From the NCBI GenBank assembly GCA_030745875.1, contig JASLNT010000022.1:62001-126000 (forward strand): 64,000 nt of DNA, given 5' to 3'. The translations under genes and the position numbers were made by a program. Under the pieces are notes generated by a model. It was not told the DNA's origin. It made no database searches and saw nothing but the letters and a program-made list of their open reading frames with translations. The stretch comes from Phycisphaerae bacterium. Lineage in GTDB: Bacteria > Planctomycetota > Phycisphaerae > SM23-33. This document shows, one piece after another, positions 45,339 to 54,377 of this stretch. Positions within the stretch are counted from its first letter, which is position 1; the number at the start of each line of letters is the position of its first letter.

Positions 45339-48320
45339 ATGTTTTCTTCTACCGAGAGGCGATTGGGACCTATGGGCGCCGAAGATGACAAGCGAGAAAG
45401 CATGCCATTATTCGAAGCTCTCGAGCCGAGGCTGCTGCTTTCATCGTCACCTGCTCCCGCCCCAGGAGGGGACACAAACGACCAGATCAGTGAAGCCCCA
45501 ACAGTACTGGCGGGAAGCTCGTGGAGCGGAGAGATTTCCACCAGCACGGATGTCGATATGATCCGAGTCGATGTCTCCGCCAACCAGACTCTGGGCTTTG
45601 ATATCGATCGGGGCGGCGGCAGTGGTCTCGATTCGTTCATTCGTCTGTTCAAGAGTAACGGTTCGGAGTTGCTTTCTAACGACAATGCCACGGGTCCAAG
45701 CCCCGAGCCAAGCAAGTGGGACTCTTATCTGGAATACACCTTCCAGACCCCCGGGAGCTACTATCTTGGCGTTTCTTCGCTGGGCAACGACAGCTACGAC
45801 GCGGTCACAGGCGCCGGCGATACAGCCGGAACCACTAGTGGGTCCTTTACGCTATATGTAAACAATATCGACAACGACCGGTTCGAGCCGAATGACAGCG
45901 CCGCAGCGGCGCATGACTTCGGAGCACTCGCCTCGCCGCTCACCGAGAGCGGTTTGATCTGCGGGACGCAGGATTGGTACGAGTTCACAATGCTGGACGT
46001 CGGCGGCCCGACCGACGAGGTGACGATTACGTTCAGCCAATCCGAAGGCGATCTGGATATCGGCCTGCGCGAACTGGACGGTTCATTGTTGATCTCCAGC
46101 ACCACGTCGACAGACAACGAGACGGTGAGTCTCGACGGGATTCCGGCCGGCACGTATCACGTGCAGGTCGTTCCGTTCTCCGGAGCGTTCAACCCGAACT
46201 ATTCGCTGACCATCGACCCGCCGCCGGTGGACGACGACCGGTTCGAGCCGAATGACAGCGCCGCAGCGGCGCATGACTTCGGAGCACTCGCCTCGCCGCT
46301 TACCGAGAGCGGCCTGATCTGCGGGACGCAGGACTGGTACGAGTTCACAATGCTGGACGTCGGCGGCCCGACCGACGAGGTGACGATCACGTTCAGCCAG
46401 TCCGAAGGCGATCTGGATATCGGCCTGCGCGAATTGGACGGTTCATTGTTGGTGTCCAGCACCACGTCGACAGACAACGAGACGGTGAGTCTCGACGGCA
46501 TTCCGGCCGGCACGTATCACGTGCAGGTCGTTCCGTACTCCGGGGCGTTCAATCCGAACTACTCGCTGACCATCGACCCGCCGCCGGGAGACAACGACCG
46601 GTTCGAGCCGAATGACAGCGCCGCAGCAGCGCATGACTTCGGAGCACTCGCCTCGCCGCTGACCGAGAGCGGCCTGATCTGCGGGACGCAGGATTGGTAC
46701 GAGTTCACGATGCTGGACGTAGGCGGCCCGACCGACGAGGTGACGATCACGTTCAGCCAATCCGAAGGCGATCTGGATATCGGCCTGCGCGAATTGGACG
46801 GTTCATTGTTGGTCTCCAGCACCACGTCGACAGACAACGAGACGGTGAGTCTCGACGGGATTCCGGCCGGCACGTATCACGTGCAGGTCGTTCCGTACAT
46901 GGGGGCGTTCAACCCGAACTACTCGCTGACCATCGATCCGCCATCGCTGACGCCACCGCCGGTGGTGAATCTGGTCCACCCGTTCAACGGTGAATCGCTT
47001 TCCGTCGACACCATCAACATCCACAAGCGGTACATCGATGTGACTTTCGTCGATCGCAGCGGAAGCGGGCTGGATGCGGTGACGATCCTCGACGCCGCCC
47101 ATGAGTTCACGCTGTCCGGCGCCGCGGCGGTCGGCGTGACGGTCAAGAGTCCACCAACGTTGATCTTCGGCGGCACGTATCGCTACTACTTCGCGGGCGA
47201 TTTTCTCGCCGGGAAGGTGGCTGTGAACTTCACAGCCGGGTCGTTCGCAGATCTTGCGGGCAACACTAACGACGCCTGGGCCGAAGGTTTCACCGTAGTG
47301 GCCAACCAGACCCATGTGGCGGCCCGTCACATCTTCTACAACAACTCGCACTTGGATGGCAACAACACGTTAGCTAATGCCGATGACGACAACGCCGTAG
47401 ACGCAACCAAGGAAGCACTGCTGCCGGGCGGAATAGTCTATCCGTCCAACTACACCAGCTACTCTCGCGGGATCAACGGGATTATGGTTGATATCGCCAA
47501 CTTGGATGCGGGGTATACGCCCGACATCCACGATTTCGGTATCCGGGTTCACGATGCGGAGTCCGACACCTGGCCAGACGGTCCGGCGGGATTGAGCGTT
47601 AGTGTCCGTCCGGTGGATGGACTTGATCGGGTAACGTTAATCTGGCCTGACGGCGCCATACACAACCAGTGGGTCGAGGTGACGGTGAAGTCTGAGGCAA
47701 ACAACGGCGGCGGTATGGGCCTGGCCGCTGACGATGTCTTCTACTTCTGCAATGCCATCGGAGACACTGATGGCGATGGCGCGGTTGGCATTAGCGACTA
47801 TACGACGTTCATCGGCAGTTTTGGTCGGAGCGAAGGGGTCGATCGACTTGAGGTCGACCTGAATCGCGACGGGCGAGTTGTTCTGGATGATTTCGTGATC
47901 ATGCGAACCAACTTTGGTAATGAGGTTGCGACGCCAGGCATCCTGACGGCGCCCTCAACAGCCCCGCCAGCCGCACTTCAAACGGTCGCCGAACCGTCTG
48001 TCGCCATCGCTGCACCGGCGGTCAGTCAGCCGCTCGATGATAGTAATGCAGATGATGACACAATCGCAGCCGCAGCATCAGTTCCGGTTGTTGATTTGCT
48101 TGCTTGCCCTTCGCCAGTCGAAGGGGGCGAATCGCCGTCTGCGGGCGGTTACATCTTGGAACGGCGGCGAATATTAGTCGGATCATCAGCAACGACACTA
48201 CACCTGGCCGCAACCTCGGAGTATGACCTGCGACCGCTGAGTGATAATCAGGTGAATTACTGCGAGGATGATTTGCTAGCGGATATACTGTCTGAATCAA
48301 CATTGGCTCTTCCGCTGTAG
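45339..48320 (+). CDS. LEPR-XLL surface protein with PPC repeats and dockerin-like domain
   Basis: 993 aa from ATG 45339 (alternatives TTG 45297 and ATG 45372; none has a clear ribosome site). FEALEPRLLLSS is the LEPR-XLL motif, an N-terminal sorting-type segment typical of very large planctomycete surface proteins. A PPC-like beta domain follows, then three nearly identical 120-residue PPC-type repeats (DRFEPNDSAAAAHDFGALAS to YSLTIDPP). Next is an Ig/CBM-like region and a dockerin-like pair of calcium loops (GDTDGDGAVGISDYTTF; VDLNRDGRVVLDDFVIM). The C-terminus is Ala/Ser/Pro-rich. It is presumably exported and structural or adhesive; the dockerin-like part may mediate assembly (inference). 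Upstream lie the tRNA-derived repeat and the paralogue cluster. Confidence 0.82.
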   Translation: MFSSTERRLGPMGAEDDKRESMPLFEALEPRLLLSSSPAPAPGGDTNDQISEAPTVLAGSSWSGEISTSTDVDMIRVDVSANQTLGFDIDRGGGSGLDSFIRLFKSNGSELLSNDNATGPSPEPSKWDSYLEYTFQTPGSYYLGVSSLGNDSYDAVTGAGDTAGTTSGSFTLYVNNIDNDRFEPNDSAAAAHDFGALASPLTESGLICGTQDWYEFTMLDVGGPTDEVTITFSQSEGDLDIGLRELDGSLLISSTTSTDNETVSLDGIPAGTYHVQVVPFSGAFNPNYSLTIDPPPVDDDRFEPNDSAAAAHDFGALASPLTESGLICGTQDWYEFTMLDVGGPTDEVTITFSQSEGDLDIGLRELDGSLLVSSTTSTDNETVSLDGIPAGTYHVQVVPYSGAFNPNYSLTIDPPPGDNDRFEPNDSAAAAHDFGALASPLTESGLICGTQDWYEFTMLDVGGPTDEVTITFSQSEGDLDIGLRELDGSLLVSSTTSTDNETVSLDGIPAGTYHVQVVPYMGAFNPNYSLTIDPPSLTPPPVVNLVHPFNGESLSVDTINIHKRYIDVTFVDRSGSGLDAVTILDAAHEFTLSGAAAVGVTVKSPPTLIFGGTYRYYFAGDFLAGKVAVNFTAGSFADLAGNTNDAWAEGFTVVANQTHVAARHIFYNNSHLDGNNTLANADDDNAVDATKEALLPGGIVYPSNYTSYSRGINGIMVDIANLDAGYTPDIHDFGIRVHDAESDTWPDGPAGLSVSVRPVDGLDRVTLIWPDGAIHNQWVEVTVKSEANNGGGMGLAADDVFYFCNAIGDTDGDGAVGISDYTTFIGSFGRSEGVDRLEVDLNRDGRVVLDDFVIMRTNFGNEVATPGILTAPSTAPPAALQTVAEPSVAIAAPAVSQPLDDSNADDDTIAAAASVPVVDLLACPSPVEGGESPSAGGYILERRRILVGSSATTLHLAATSEYDLRPLSDNQVNYCEDDLLADILSESTLALPL
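45871..46950 (+). repeat. Three in-phase 360-bp tandem repeats inside the LEPR-XLL gene
   Basis: The units 45871-46230, 46231-46590 and 46591-46950 have a period of exactly 360 bp and differ at only a few bases, mostly silent. Each begins with GACCGGTTCGAGCCGAATGA and encodes one 120-residue PPC-type module. The DNA-level near-identity suggests recent expansion. Confidence 0.95.
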
Positions 48321-48463
48321 GCTGTTGGTACGTGAGGACTCAGACGGGCGAATTGATCCAGGACCAGGAACTCATGGTCCCCCTGGCCACAAGAATACCT
48401 CTTGGGGCGGAGTTGGGGCAGAAAGGCTCCAAGGGGCAACGGGGGTCACCTCCTGGCTTGCAA

Positions 48464-48535
48464 AGCGGCCGAAGGGATTCGAACCCTCGACGTTCAGCTT
48501 GGGAAGCTGACATTCTACCACTGAATTACGGCCGC
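48464..48535 (-). tRNA. tRNA-Gly (anticodon CCC)
   Basis: Reading the minus strand, the acceptor arms GCGGCCG and CGGCCGC pair over 7 bp. The D-stem is ATTC/GAAT, the anticodon stem TCAGC/GCTGA with loop TTCCCAA (anticodon CCC), and the T-arm GAGGG-TTCGAAT-CCCTT. The discriminator base is T and no CCA is encoded. The gene is 72 nt and stands alone between the LEPR-XLL gene and the metallophosphoesterase gene. Its 3' half recurs in the two repeats at 39.6 and 44.8 kb. Confidence 0.95.
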
Positions 48536-48671
48536 GTTTGTTCGGCGGGATTATTATGCTCCCTACCGTAAGGACTGTCAAGAACAGGCGAGATTCTCCT
48601 TTGACGCAAACCCCAAACAGTCTAGAATCGCCAAGGGAACACACCCACACGATACAAAGGACACCAAAACC

Positions 48672-49598
48672 ATGCCAATCCATCTTGGACCCATGACCAG
48701 ACGCGACTTCCTGGCTGGCGCGACCGGAGCGACGGCCGCCCTGCTGCTGGGCCCGCACGTCCGCGCCGCCGAAGCAGCGCGACAAGCAGACCCGCACTGC
48801 TTTGCCCTGCTCAGCGATACGCACGTGCCAGCCAACCCGAAAAAAGTCCAGGCAAAGGTGAACATGACCGATCATTTCATCAAAGCCATCGACCAGGTCG
48901 TAAACCTGGACCCGGCGCCTGCGGGGGCAATATTCTGCGGGGACTTGGCGCACATCAGCGGCCTGCCGACCGAATACAAGCAATTCGCTCCGATAGTGAG
49001 CAAGCTGGCGGAAGCGAAACTGCCCACCCACCTGATGGTCGGAAACCACGATCACATCGAGAATCTGTATTCAGCGCTGAACACGGCCAGGCCGGCCAAA
49101 CCGCTGGTGGTCGGAAAACACGTTTCGATCGTCCAGTCGCAACGGGCCAACTGGTTCCTGCTTGACTCGCTGGAGATAGTGAACAATACGCCCGGATTGC
49201 TCGGCGCCGAACAGTTGAAGTGGCTGGGCAAGGCGCTGGACGAACACGCCAACAAGCCGGCGATAGTGATGGCGCACCACGATCCGAGCCTGCTGCCGCC
49301 CAAACGCAGACCGAAAAGGAACAGCGGCCTGAAGGATGGAGACGCCCTGCTGGACGTGCTGGTCGAACGGAATCACGTCAAAGCGTTCATCTACGGACAT
49401 CGACACCACTGGCGCCACCGCACTCACGGGGGTCTGCACATAATGGCGCTTCCGACAACGGCGTACACGTCGCCCCTCCAGGCGAGCTCCTGGGTGCTGG
49501 CGCGGCTGGAGCGTACGGGTCTGTCGCTGGAACTGCGCGCCATCGACCCAAAACACGCGTTAAACGGCAAGAAAATCGAACTTACGTGGCGGCCTTAG
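48672..49598 (+). CDS. Tat-exported metallophosphoesterase
   Basis: 308 aa. The N-terminus has TRRDFLAGATGATAALLLG, a twin-arginine signal; an in-frame ATG at 48693 could also start it. The calcineurin-like metal motifs are all present: LLSDTHVP (DxH), FCGDLAH (GDxx), VGNHDH (GNHD), VMAHHDP and YGHRHHW (GHxH). It binds two metal ions and hydrolyses phosphoesters, in the periplasm by its signal; the substrate is unknown. The next gene begins 7-28 nt later, so they are probably cotranscribed. Confidence 0.9.
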   Translation: MPIHLGPMTRRDFLAGATGATAALLLGPHVRAAEAARQADPHCFALLSDTHVPANPKKVQAKVNMTDHFIKAIDQVVNLDPAPAGAIFCGDLAHISGLPTEYKQFAPIVSKLAEAKLPTHLMVGNHDHIENLYSALNTARPAKPLVVGKHVSIVQSQRANWFLLDSLEIVNNTPGLLGAEQLKWLGKALDEHANKPAIVMAHHDPSLLPPKRRPKRNSGLKDGDALLDVLVERNHVKAFIYGHRHHWRHRTHGGLHIMALPTTAYTSPLQASSWVLARLERTGLSLELRAIDPKHALNGKKIELTWRP

Positions 49599-49625
49599 CA
49601 AGACATGCGGGCCGATTCGGGTAAG

Positions 49626-49970
49626 ATGGGGATTCGAATGATCGACATGGGCGAAAATCCGCCTCCGACAACGCTGTCTACGATCTGGAAACTAACCAGG
49701 TGGTGCCTGGTGATCTTCGTCACATGGGCGGTGGGCCTGTATCTTGGCGTCTGGATCGGAAGCGGGATACTCCCGCCCCTGTGGTGGGTGCTTGTCGGAC
49801 CCTGGACGTCGCTCGTGGCGTGGTTGTTGAGCCCGGTGATACTCATGGGCCTGGGGACAAGCGCAATAGCATATTGCCTGCCGATGAAGATAGAATCTCG
49901 TAAACTGGCGATAGGAGCGGCGGCGGCGAACTTGATCGTCTGGATGTTCGTCGGAGCCGCAGCTCTCTGA
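49626..49970 (+). CDS. Small membrane protein, unknown
   Basis: 114 aa from ATG 49626; ATGs at 49605, 49638 and 49647 are in frame and the exact start is uncertain. It has about three membrane segments (WCLVIFVTWAVGLYLGVWIG, SLVAWLLSPVILMGLGTSAI, LAIGAAAANLIVWMFVGAAA). No motif ties it to a family. It follows the metallophosphoesterase closely and may share its transcript. Confidence 0.5.
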   Translation: MGIRMIDMGENPPPTTLSTIWKLTRWCLVIFVTWAVGLYLGVWIGSGILPPLWWVLVGPWTSLVAWLLSPVILMGLGTSAIAYCLPMKIESRKLAIGAAAANLIVWMFVGAAAL

Positions 49971-50066
49971 TTGAGCGCTAGTAAGACCGGACGCCGGGGC
50001 CCCGCACGGACAAATTGCAGTGTCGAGTCAGGCGGGATATGATGAACGCAATCACGGAGAGCAGCC

Positions 50067-51032
50067 ATGCCGGACAACAACGTGCAAAGCGACTGGACGG
50101 CGCCCCAGGATGTAGGCGACCACACGGGCAGAGAGATCAAGCCCGGTAAACGATTCTGCTGGGGACCTCCGCCCGAAATCGGCCGGGTTCTGTCGGCTGA
50201 AAGCAATATCATCACCGGAAGCGAACCGTCCTTCCTTAAACCGTGGTCGATCATGCTCGGGCTGTGGATCGTGGTCTATCTTGGGCTCGGAGAGATCATG
50301 CCCCGAGTAATGGAAGGAAAGGGAGACCCGCAGATAGTCCGGTGGATCGGCGTGGGTGTTGGTCTTCTCTGCGGGCTTCTATCGCTGCTTTACACCTGGC
50401 CGGACCGGCCGCAATGCACGTATGTGGGAATCGAAGGGGCGGCGATCCTGAGCGGCAGGTGGGGCAAGCCGGACGCTGGCGAGAAACAGGTCGTTGTTTT
50501 TCAGGATGTGACGGTCCTGTTCGCATCGACCACCCACATGTACAAGAATCTGATCTACGAAAACACGCTGTTCAACTTCAAATGGCACAAAGACGCGAGC
50601 GAGCGTGAGGTGATGACAATCGGCGGGGAACACGCGTGCATGGATCAACCCCCGCTTCCGGACAACATCTATCACTTTGCACTGCGGGCCGAAGAAAGGT
50701 GGATGGAGGAGCTTATACGGCGGCACGGCGTGACGCCCGGGCGGGACCAGGCGACTGTTTTCCCCTGTCGCAAGAGCAGTATCAAGGAGGTGCGCCTGCA
50801 TGCGGATCGTATCGAATTCGTCTACGATCAGCGCGTAGATTCAGTCGCGATCCCGGATCTTGGACAAATCCACACCAGGCGCGGGATCATCCATATCGAC
50901 AAAAACGACACCGCGTGGTTCGGCGGAAAGGGCAAATTCCGCGTAGGATACGGAGACCTGGGCAACGCGGGACTGTTTCTTTACTATCTGGGTCAACTGC
51001 TGCAAGGCGATCAGGCCCATGGCGTCGCGTGA
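50067..51032 (+). CDS. Membrane protein of unknown function
   Basis: 321 aa. Two membrane segments lie near the N-terminus (SIMLGLWIVVYLGLGEIM and VGLLCGLLSLLYTWP). A soluble C-terminal domain of about 200 residues follows, beta-rich with many His and charged residues (VVVFQDVTVLFAS, GKGKFRVGYGDLG). Some features resemble a PH-like membrane-associated fold but I cannot assign it. It is not clearly joined to its neighbours; the upstream gap is 96 nt and the downstream gap 100 nt. Confidence 0.5.
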   Translation: MPDNNVQSDWTAPQDVGDHTGREIKPGKRFCWGPPPEIGRVLSAESNIITGSEPSFLKPWSIMLGLWIVVYLGLGEIMPRVMEGKGDPQIVRWIGVGVGLLCGLLSLLYTWPDRPQCTYVGIEGAAILSGRWGKPDAGEKQVVVFQDVTVLFASTTHMYKNLIYENTLFNFKWHKDASEREVMTIGGEHACMDQPPLPDNIYHFALRAEERWMEELIRRHGVTPGRDQATVFPCRKSSIKEVRLHADRIEFVYDQRVDSVAIPDLGQIHTRRGIIHIDKNDTAWFGGKGKFRVGYGDLGNAGLFLYYLGQLLQGDQAHGVA

Positions 51033-51132
51033 TCGCTTCGGGCGCAGGCGCCAATCCAAAACACTGTCGACATGAAACAGACGAGCCGCTAAGCTCTTAA
51101 CGTTCGCATCACACTTTAGAGAGACAGACAAC

Positions 51133-51690
51133 ATGACACAGACTCGCAAGAGAATACTGTTGTGGGCGCTGGCGGTGGCGATTCCGGCTGCTGCGGTGGT
51201 CGGGTACTATGTCTACTATCGCGATTTTCCCGCACACCACTTTGAGATGGTGACGGAAAGCGTGCTGTATCGCAGCGGTCAGCCCAGCGCGGACGGTTGG
51301 CGGGCGATCAAGGACAAGTACGGGATCAAAACCGTGATATCACTGCGAGAGTCGGCTCCGGACAGCGATTGGCGGAGAACTGAAATTCGCTTCTGCCTGC
51401 AGAACAAGATCGAACTGGTCGACATCGGCGTCTCGCATGATGTGACCGATGAGCACTGGAAAGAATTCCTGGGGATAGTGACCGATCCGCAAAAACACCC
51501 GGTGCTGGTCCATTGCCAGGCGGGCAGCGTCAGAACCGGGGCGGTGATTGCGGGCTACCGGATCGCCGTTCAGGGCTGGAGCTACGAAGAAGCCGTGGAA
51601 GACGCCGAGAGATTCGGCATCGACATCGAAAGGCGCAAACTGTACCGGATCTTCCTGCGAAGATTGGAGAACGGGGCAATCCCGGGTTAA
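51133..51690 (+). CDS. Membrane-anchored tyrosine/dual-specificity phosphatase
   Basis: 185 aa. One N-terminal membrane helix (ILLWALAVAIPAAAVVGYYV) places the catalytic domain outside the cytoplasm or on the membrane face. VLYRSGQPSADGW and the phosphate loop VHCQAGSVRTG (Cys-x5-Arg, HCQAGSVRTG) identify a DSP-type Cys phosphatase, as in bacterial proteins of the SIW14/Plasmodesmal-phosphatase-like group. The general acid Asp is probably in VDIGVSHDVTDEHW. It removes phosphate from Tyr/Ser/Thr or from inositol-type phosphates; the substrate is unknown. Confidence 0.82.
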   Translation: MTQTRKRILLWALAVAIPAAAVVGYYVYYRDFPAHHFEMVTESVLYRSGQPSADGWRAIKDKYGIKTVISLRESAPDSDWRRTEIRFCLQNKIELVDIGVSHDVTDEHWKEFLGIVTDPQKHPVLVHCQAGSVRTGAVIAGYRIAVQGWSYEEAVEDAERFGIDIERRKLYRIFLRRLENGAIPG

Positions 51691-51767
51691 TGCAGACCGC
51701 GGGCCGAATCGCCCGATATCGCGCGGAGCCCGCCCTTGCGGGAGCGATTGACGGCGGCCGGTTGGGG

Positions 51768-52328
51768 CTATTCGGCGAGGATTTCTATACCGTTGATTTC
51801 GGGGTTCTGAACGTTCGTGGTGAAATCGATAGCCAGTTTGTCGGCGACCTCGACGCCCTTGATCTCTTTTATCACAGGCTTGAACGCTCCGCCGGCTTCC
51901 TTGAACACGTCGAAGTCCTTAAGCACGACTTTCTCATTGATGCTGACGTCGAAGACGCGCTCGCCTTCGGCGGTAATGCCTTCGAAGGTCTCGGCGAAGT
52001 GCAGGCGGACGGTGTATTTGCCCGGAGCCAGCTTGAAAACGTACCCAGCCATGCTGTAGCACTCGTTTAGGTAGACCATAGGGGCCTGCGTGCCGGGTAT
52101 CTCGACGATGTCGCGAAGAACCACCTCTCCGCCGACAACGCCCCAATCGAGCTTATCGCTCTTCTCCTGGTCAGCCAGCCACGTCTTACCAGCGGCGTCC
52201 ACGTAAATCTCGTCGGCTCCGCAGTTAATCGAATACACAGGCTTGGTGGCGCAACCGGCCAGCAAAGCACCCGCCAACATCGCCATCGCCAAACACTTTA
52301 TCGTCCACGTTCTACTGAGATTTGCCAT
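51768..52328 (-). CDS. Malectin-like lipoprotein
   Basis: 186 aa. The lipobox is LLAGC (Cys26), so the protein is lipid-anchored. The mature part is a malectin-like carbohydrate-binding fold: INCGADEIYVDAAGKTWLAD, then YTVRLHFAETFEGITAEGER, FDVSINEKVVLKDFDVF and FTTNVQNPEINGIEIL. Malectin domains bind di-glucose type glycans; here a cell-surface sugar-binding role is inferred. It is a single gene read away from the region with the phased GTGAA repeats. Confidence 0.85.
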   Translation of the reverse strand: MANLSRTWTIKCLAMAMLAGALLAGCATKPVYSINCGADEIYVDAAGKTWLADQEKSDKLDWGVVGGEVVLRDIVEIPGTQAPMVYLNECYSMAGYVFKLAPGKYTVRLHFAETFEGITAEGERVFDVSINEKVVLKDFDVFKEAGGAFKPVIKEIKGVEVADKLAIDFTTNVQNPEINGIEILAE

Positions 52329-52678
52329 AACGCCGACTCCTTATGCACGTATAACCCAATGAAACAAATGCTACATCCGCCCGCACCCAAGCGGGCGAGA
52401 ACATTGTCGCCAGCCATGCGAAACATGTCAACGGAACAATCGACGGCGAGGTTTGGGGGGATGTCACAACCGACCGACCTGTGACATACGCCACGGTAGA
52501 TCATTCAACGGTACAACCCGACGCGACACAAGCCATAACCTCTTTCTGCGGCAGCCTTTCCGTTGCGAATGGCCATTTTGCCCCCGTAGTAATCGATGGT
52601 TGAATGCATGGTATACACAGTGAAAAAGTGTGAACCATTTGTGAACTAATGGAGATCGCCCCGATGGTGAGCGAATCG
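52329..52678. other. Regulatory gap upstream of the malectin lipoprotein gene
   Basis: No convincing gene. A plus-strand frame is open for about 80 codons (to 52604) but has no usable start or ribosome site. The gap lies between the malectin lipoprotein gene and the end of the DUF296 gene, both on the minus strand, so it should hold the lipoprotein promoter. Confidence 0.4.
52620..52645. promoter_or_regulatory. Three phased GTGAA repeats
   Basis: GTGAA occurs at 52620, 52630 and 52641, spaced 10 and 11 bp, on one face of the helix, next to TATACA. Such phasing is typical of a tandem binding site for a regulator. Its place upstream of the malectin lipoprotein gene, about 290 nt from the start, makes that gene the likely target. 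Confidence 0.35.
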
Positions 52679-53125
52679 TCACTTGGCGAGCGTCAGGAGT
52701 TTCAGCGCCAGTTCGGGATCCGGGGCGCGTGACGCATCGACACCATCGATTTCCAGGATCACCGCCTCCAGCACGCAAAAAACCTTCGCCCCGCCGCGCG
52801 GGCAGCCGGCGATGACTTCGTCGCCCCGCCCTATCGCCGCGTGCAGATGCAGCTTGGGCGTATTGTCGTCGCAGTCGCGGAAAATCGTTCCGACACCGGC
52901 AACCTCGCGGGCGTCGTCAAATTCAGTGTACTGAGGCTCGATCGGTCCGGTTGGAGATTTGGGGCCGACAACTACACGAGCGCTGCGGAGCCCGCCGATG
53001 ATTATGACAGCGGCTGAATCAATGCCCTCTTTCGCTGCGATGGATTCGATTTCTTCGTAGACGTCCTCGCCCTCAAATCCGCGTGCGACGACGACCCTTC
53101 CGATTTTCCCTGTCTGGTAGTCCAT
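52679..53125 (-). CDS. DUF296 (PPC-type) domain protein
   Basis: 148 aa from ATG 53125; the open frame extends upstream into the preceding gene but is not coding there. The whole protein is a DUF296 domain, the plants-and-prokaryotes-conserved domain: GFEGEDVYEEIESIAAKEGI, AAVIIIGGLRSARV, KLHLHAAIGRGDEVIAGCPR and a C-terminal EAVILEIDG. The His-x-His (HLHAAIG) is the usual metal-like site. Members form trimers and some plant ones accompany AT-hooks; bacterial functions are unknown. It is 14 nt after the FlgT-like gene on the minus strand, so cotranscription is likely. Confidence 0.82.
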   Translation of the reverse strand: MDYQTGKIGRVVVARGFEGEDVYEEIESIAAKEGIDSAAVIIIGGLRSARVVVGPKSPTGPIEPQYTEFDDAREVAGVGTIFRDCDDNTPKLHLHAAIGRGDEVIAGCPRGGAKVFCVLEAVILEIDGVDASRAPDPELALKLLTLAK

Positions 53126-53139
53126 GGGAGAACCCGGTC

Positions 53140-54282
53140 TCACTTCTTCACGAATGTCGCCTTGATCACGTTCTGGGAGATGTCGGTGATTTCGATGATA
53201 TCTTCGAACTGCCCGGCCAGCGTTTCGGCGAGTTTCTCGGCGTTGGTGTCGCACTGGATGGAGATTGTCGCAACGTTCGAAGCGAACTTCCCGTTGACCT
53301 GCTTGACGCCCTTTATGCCCTTGAGCGTCTTCTTGAGTTTGAAGTAAGCCGACGCTTTGATTTTCTCGACAACCAACTGCACCTCACCCCGCCCTTCGAA
53401 CACGTCCATCCAGAACTGCAGAATGTCAGCGCGGATCTTAGGGGCGACCTTCCTGCTGCAGATGCTCAGCGCCCGAAAAGCCGCTATCTTGCCCGATGTG
53501 CGATCGCTCTGCTGGGCGGTATCTTTCCGGCTGGAGAGCAATTGGGCGGTGTCGCTGCGATAACATTTAACGTTGCACGTGGCGCCGTATTTGAAGAATC
53601 TCACACCCGCATAGTTCCAGACGCCCCCGGAGGCGGCTTCGGCCGTTCCGGTTATGAACAACTGAGCTCCGTACTGTTTGGCGATAGCCTGGATCACATC
53701 GGGCTTGTTTGCAGCGATGGCGGCCTGCATGTTCTTGCGCTCGATGGCTTTTATCTGCTTGCTGTTGACCAGCAGGAAACCCGACTTGAGCAGCAGGTTC
53801 TCGACACCGGTTTGCAGGGTCGACTCTTCCTGCGACCAGTTGTCGGTCCGTTCGTTGATAACGACCATAACTTTCGGTCTGCCCATTTCCGTCAGCAGGT
53901 TCGTCACAACGCCCCAGGTGTCGACAATGCCCTTAACCGAGACAATAACCCTGGCCTGCAGTTCGACCGCTCCGTCTTCGGTCTTCTTCGGCTTGCCGAT
54001 GATCGTGAACTTCTGGACGTATCCCGCCGACCTGGCCAGGATCGTATCCTTCACCAAGACAAAGTTATCGGTCTTTGACTGGGAATATATGTAGGCCCCG
54101 GCGCCTTTCTCAATCGCGCGGCGCTTGGCGTCGGAGATTGCTTCGGCCTCACTCAGTCCGGCCCCGGTTACGGTAACCTCGACAAGATTGGCGTCGATTT
54201 TGCGAACCTGGGCGTCGGCCGAAACGACCAGGCAAAGCATCGACGCGGCCAGAACAACTATAAGCATCGTGATTCTAGGCAT
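53140..54282 (-). CDS. Periplasmic FlgT-N-like protein
   Basis: 380 aa with signal peptide (LIVVLAASMLCLVVSADA). Residues 30-120 follow the FlgT N-terminal/LPP20-like pattern: VTVTGAGLSEAEAISDAKRR, a helix followed by beta strands, and VELQARVIVSVKG. The middle has a CsgG/FlgT-middle-like Rossmann feel (VMVVINERTDNW, AKQYGAQLFITGTAEA), and the C-terminus is a small alpha/beta domain. FlgT proteins surround the flagellar motor in the periplasm, but no other flagellar gene is present, so a more general envelope role is likely. Downstream is the DUF296 gene; upstream, on the same strand, are a small lipoprotein and the LPP20-repeat protein. Confidence 0.65.
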   Translation of the reverse strand: MPRITMLIVVLAASMLCLVVSADAQVRKIDANLVEVTVTGAGLSEAEAISDAKRRAIEKGAGAYIYSQSKTDNFVLVKDTILARSAGYVQKFTIIGKPKKTEDGAVELQARVIVSVKGIVDTWGVVTNLLTEMGRPKVMVVINERTDNWSQEESTLQTGVENLLLKSGFLLVNSKQIKAIERKNMQAAIAANKPDVIQAIAKQYGAQLFITGTAEAASGGVWNYAGVRFFKYGATCNVKCYRSDTAQLLSSRKDTAQQSDRTSGKIAAFRALSICSRKVAPKIRADILQFWMDVFEGRGEVQLVVEKIKASAYFKLKKTLKGIKGVKQVNGKFASNVATISIQCDTNAEKLAETLAGQFEDIIEITDISQNVIKATFVKK

Positions 54283-54377
54283 GGTGAGAGTTCCTCAACA
54301 GCGCCGCCGGTGCTGTCCCGGCGGCGCGGAAGTCACTGGATAAATACGTATGGGTCGCTCTGGCGAAAACGCCTGAT

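Noticed and set aside
45871..46950. Possible CRISPR-like repeat array
   Set aside because: The 360-bp units are coding, in frame and contiguous without spacers; they are protein-domain repeats.
48325..48571. Short ORFs over the tRNA-Gly region, reading RPKGFEPSTFSLGS
   Set aside because: A well-known artefact: this peptide is the antisense translation of a tRNA-Gly gene.
52370..52604. Open plus-strand frame of about 80 codons with fairly protein-like composition
   Set aside because: No ATG/GTG/TTG start with a ribosome site after the upstream stop, and no domain recognised; treated as a regulatory gap.
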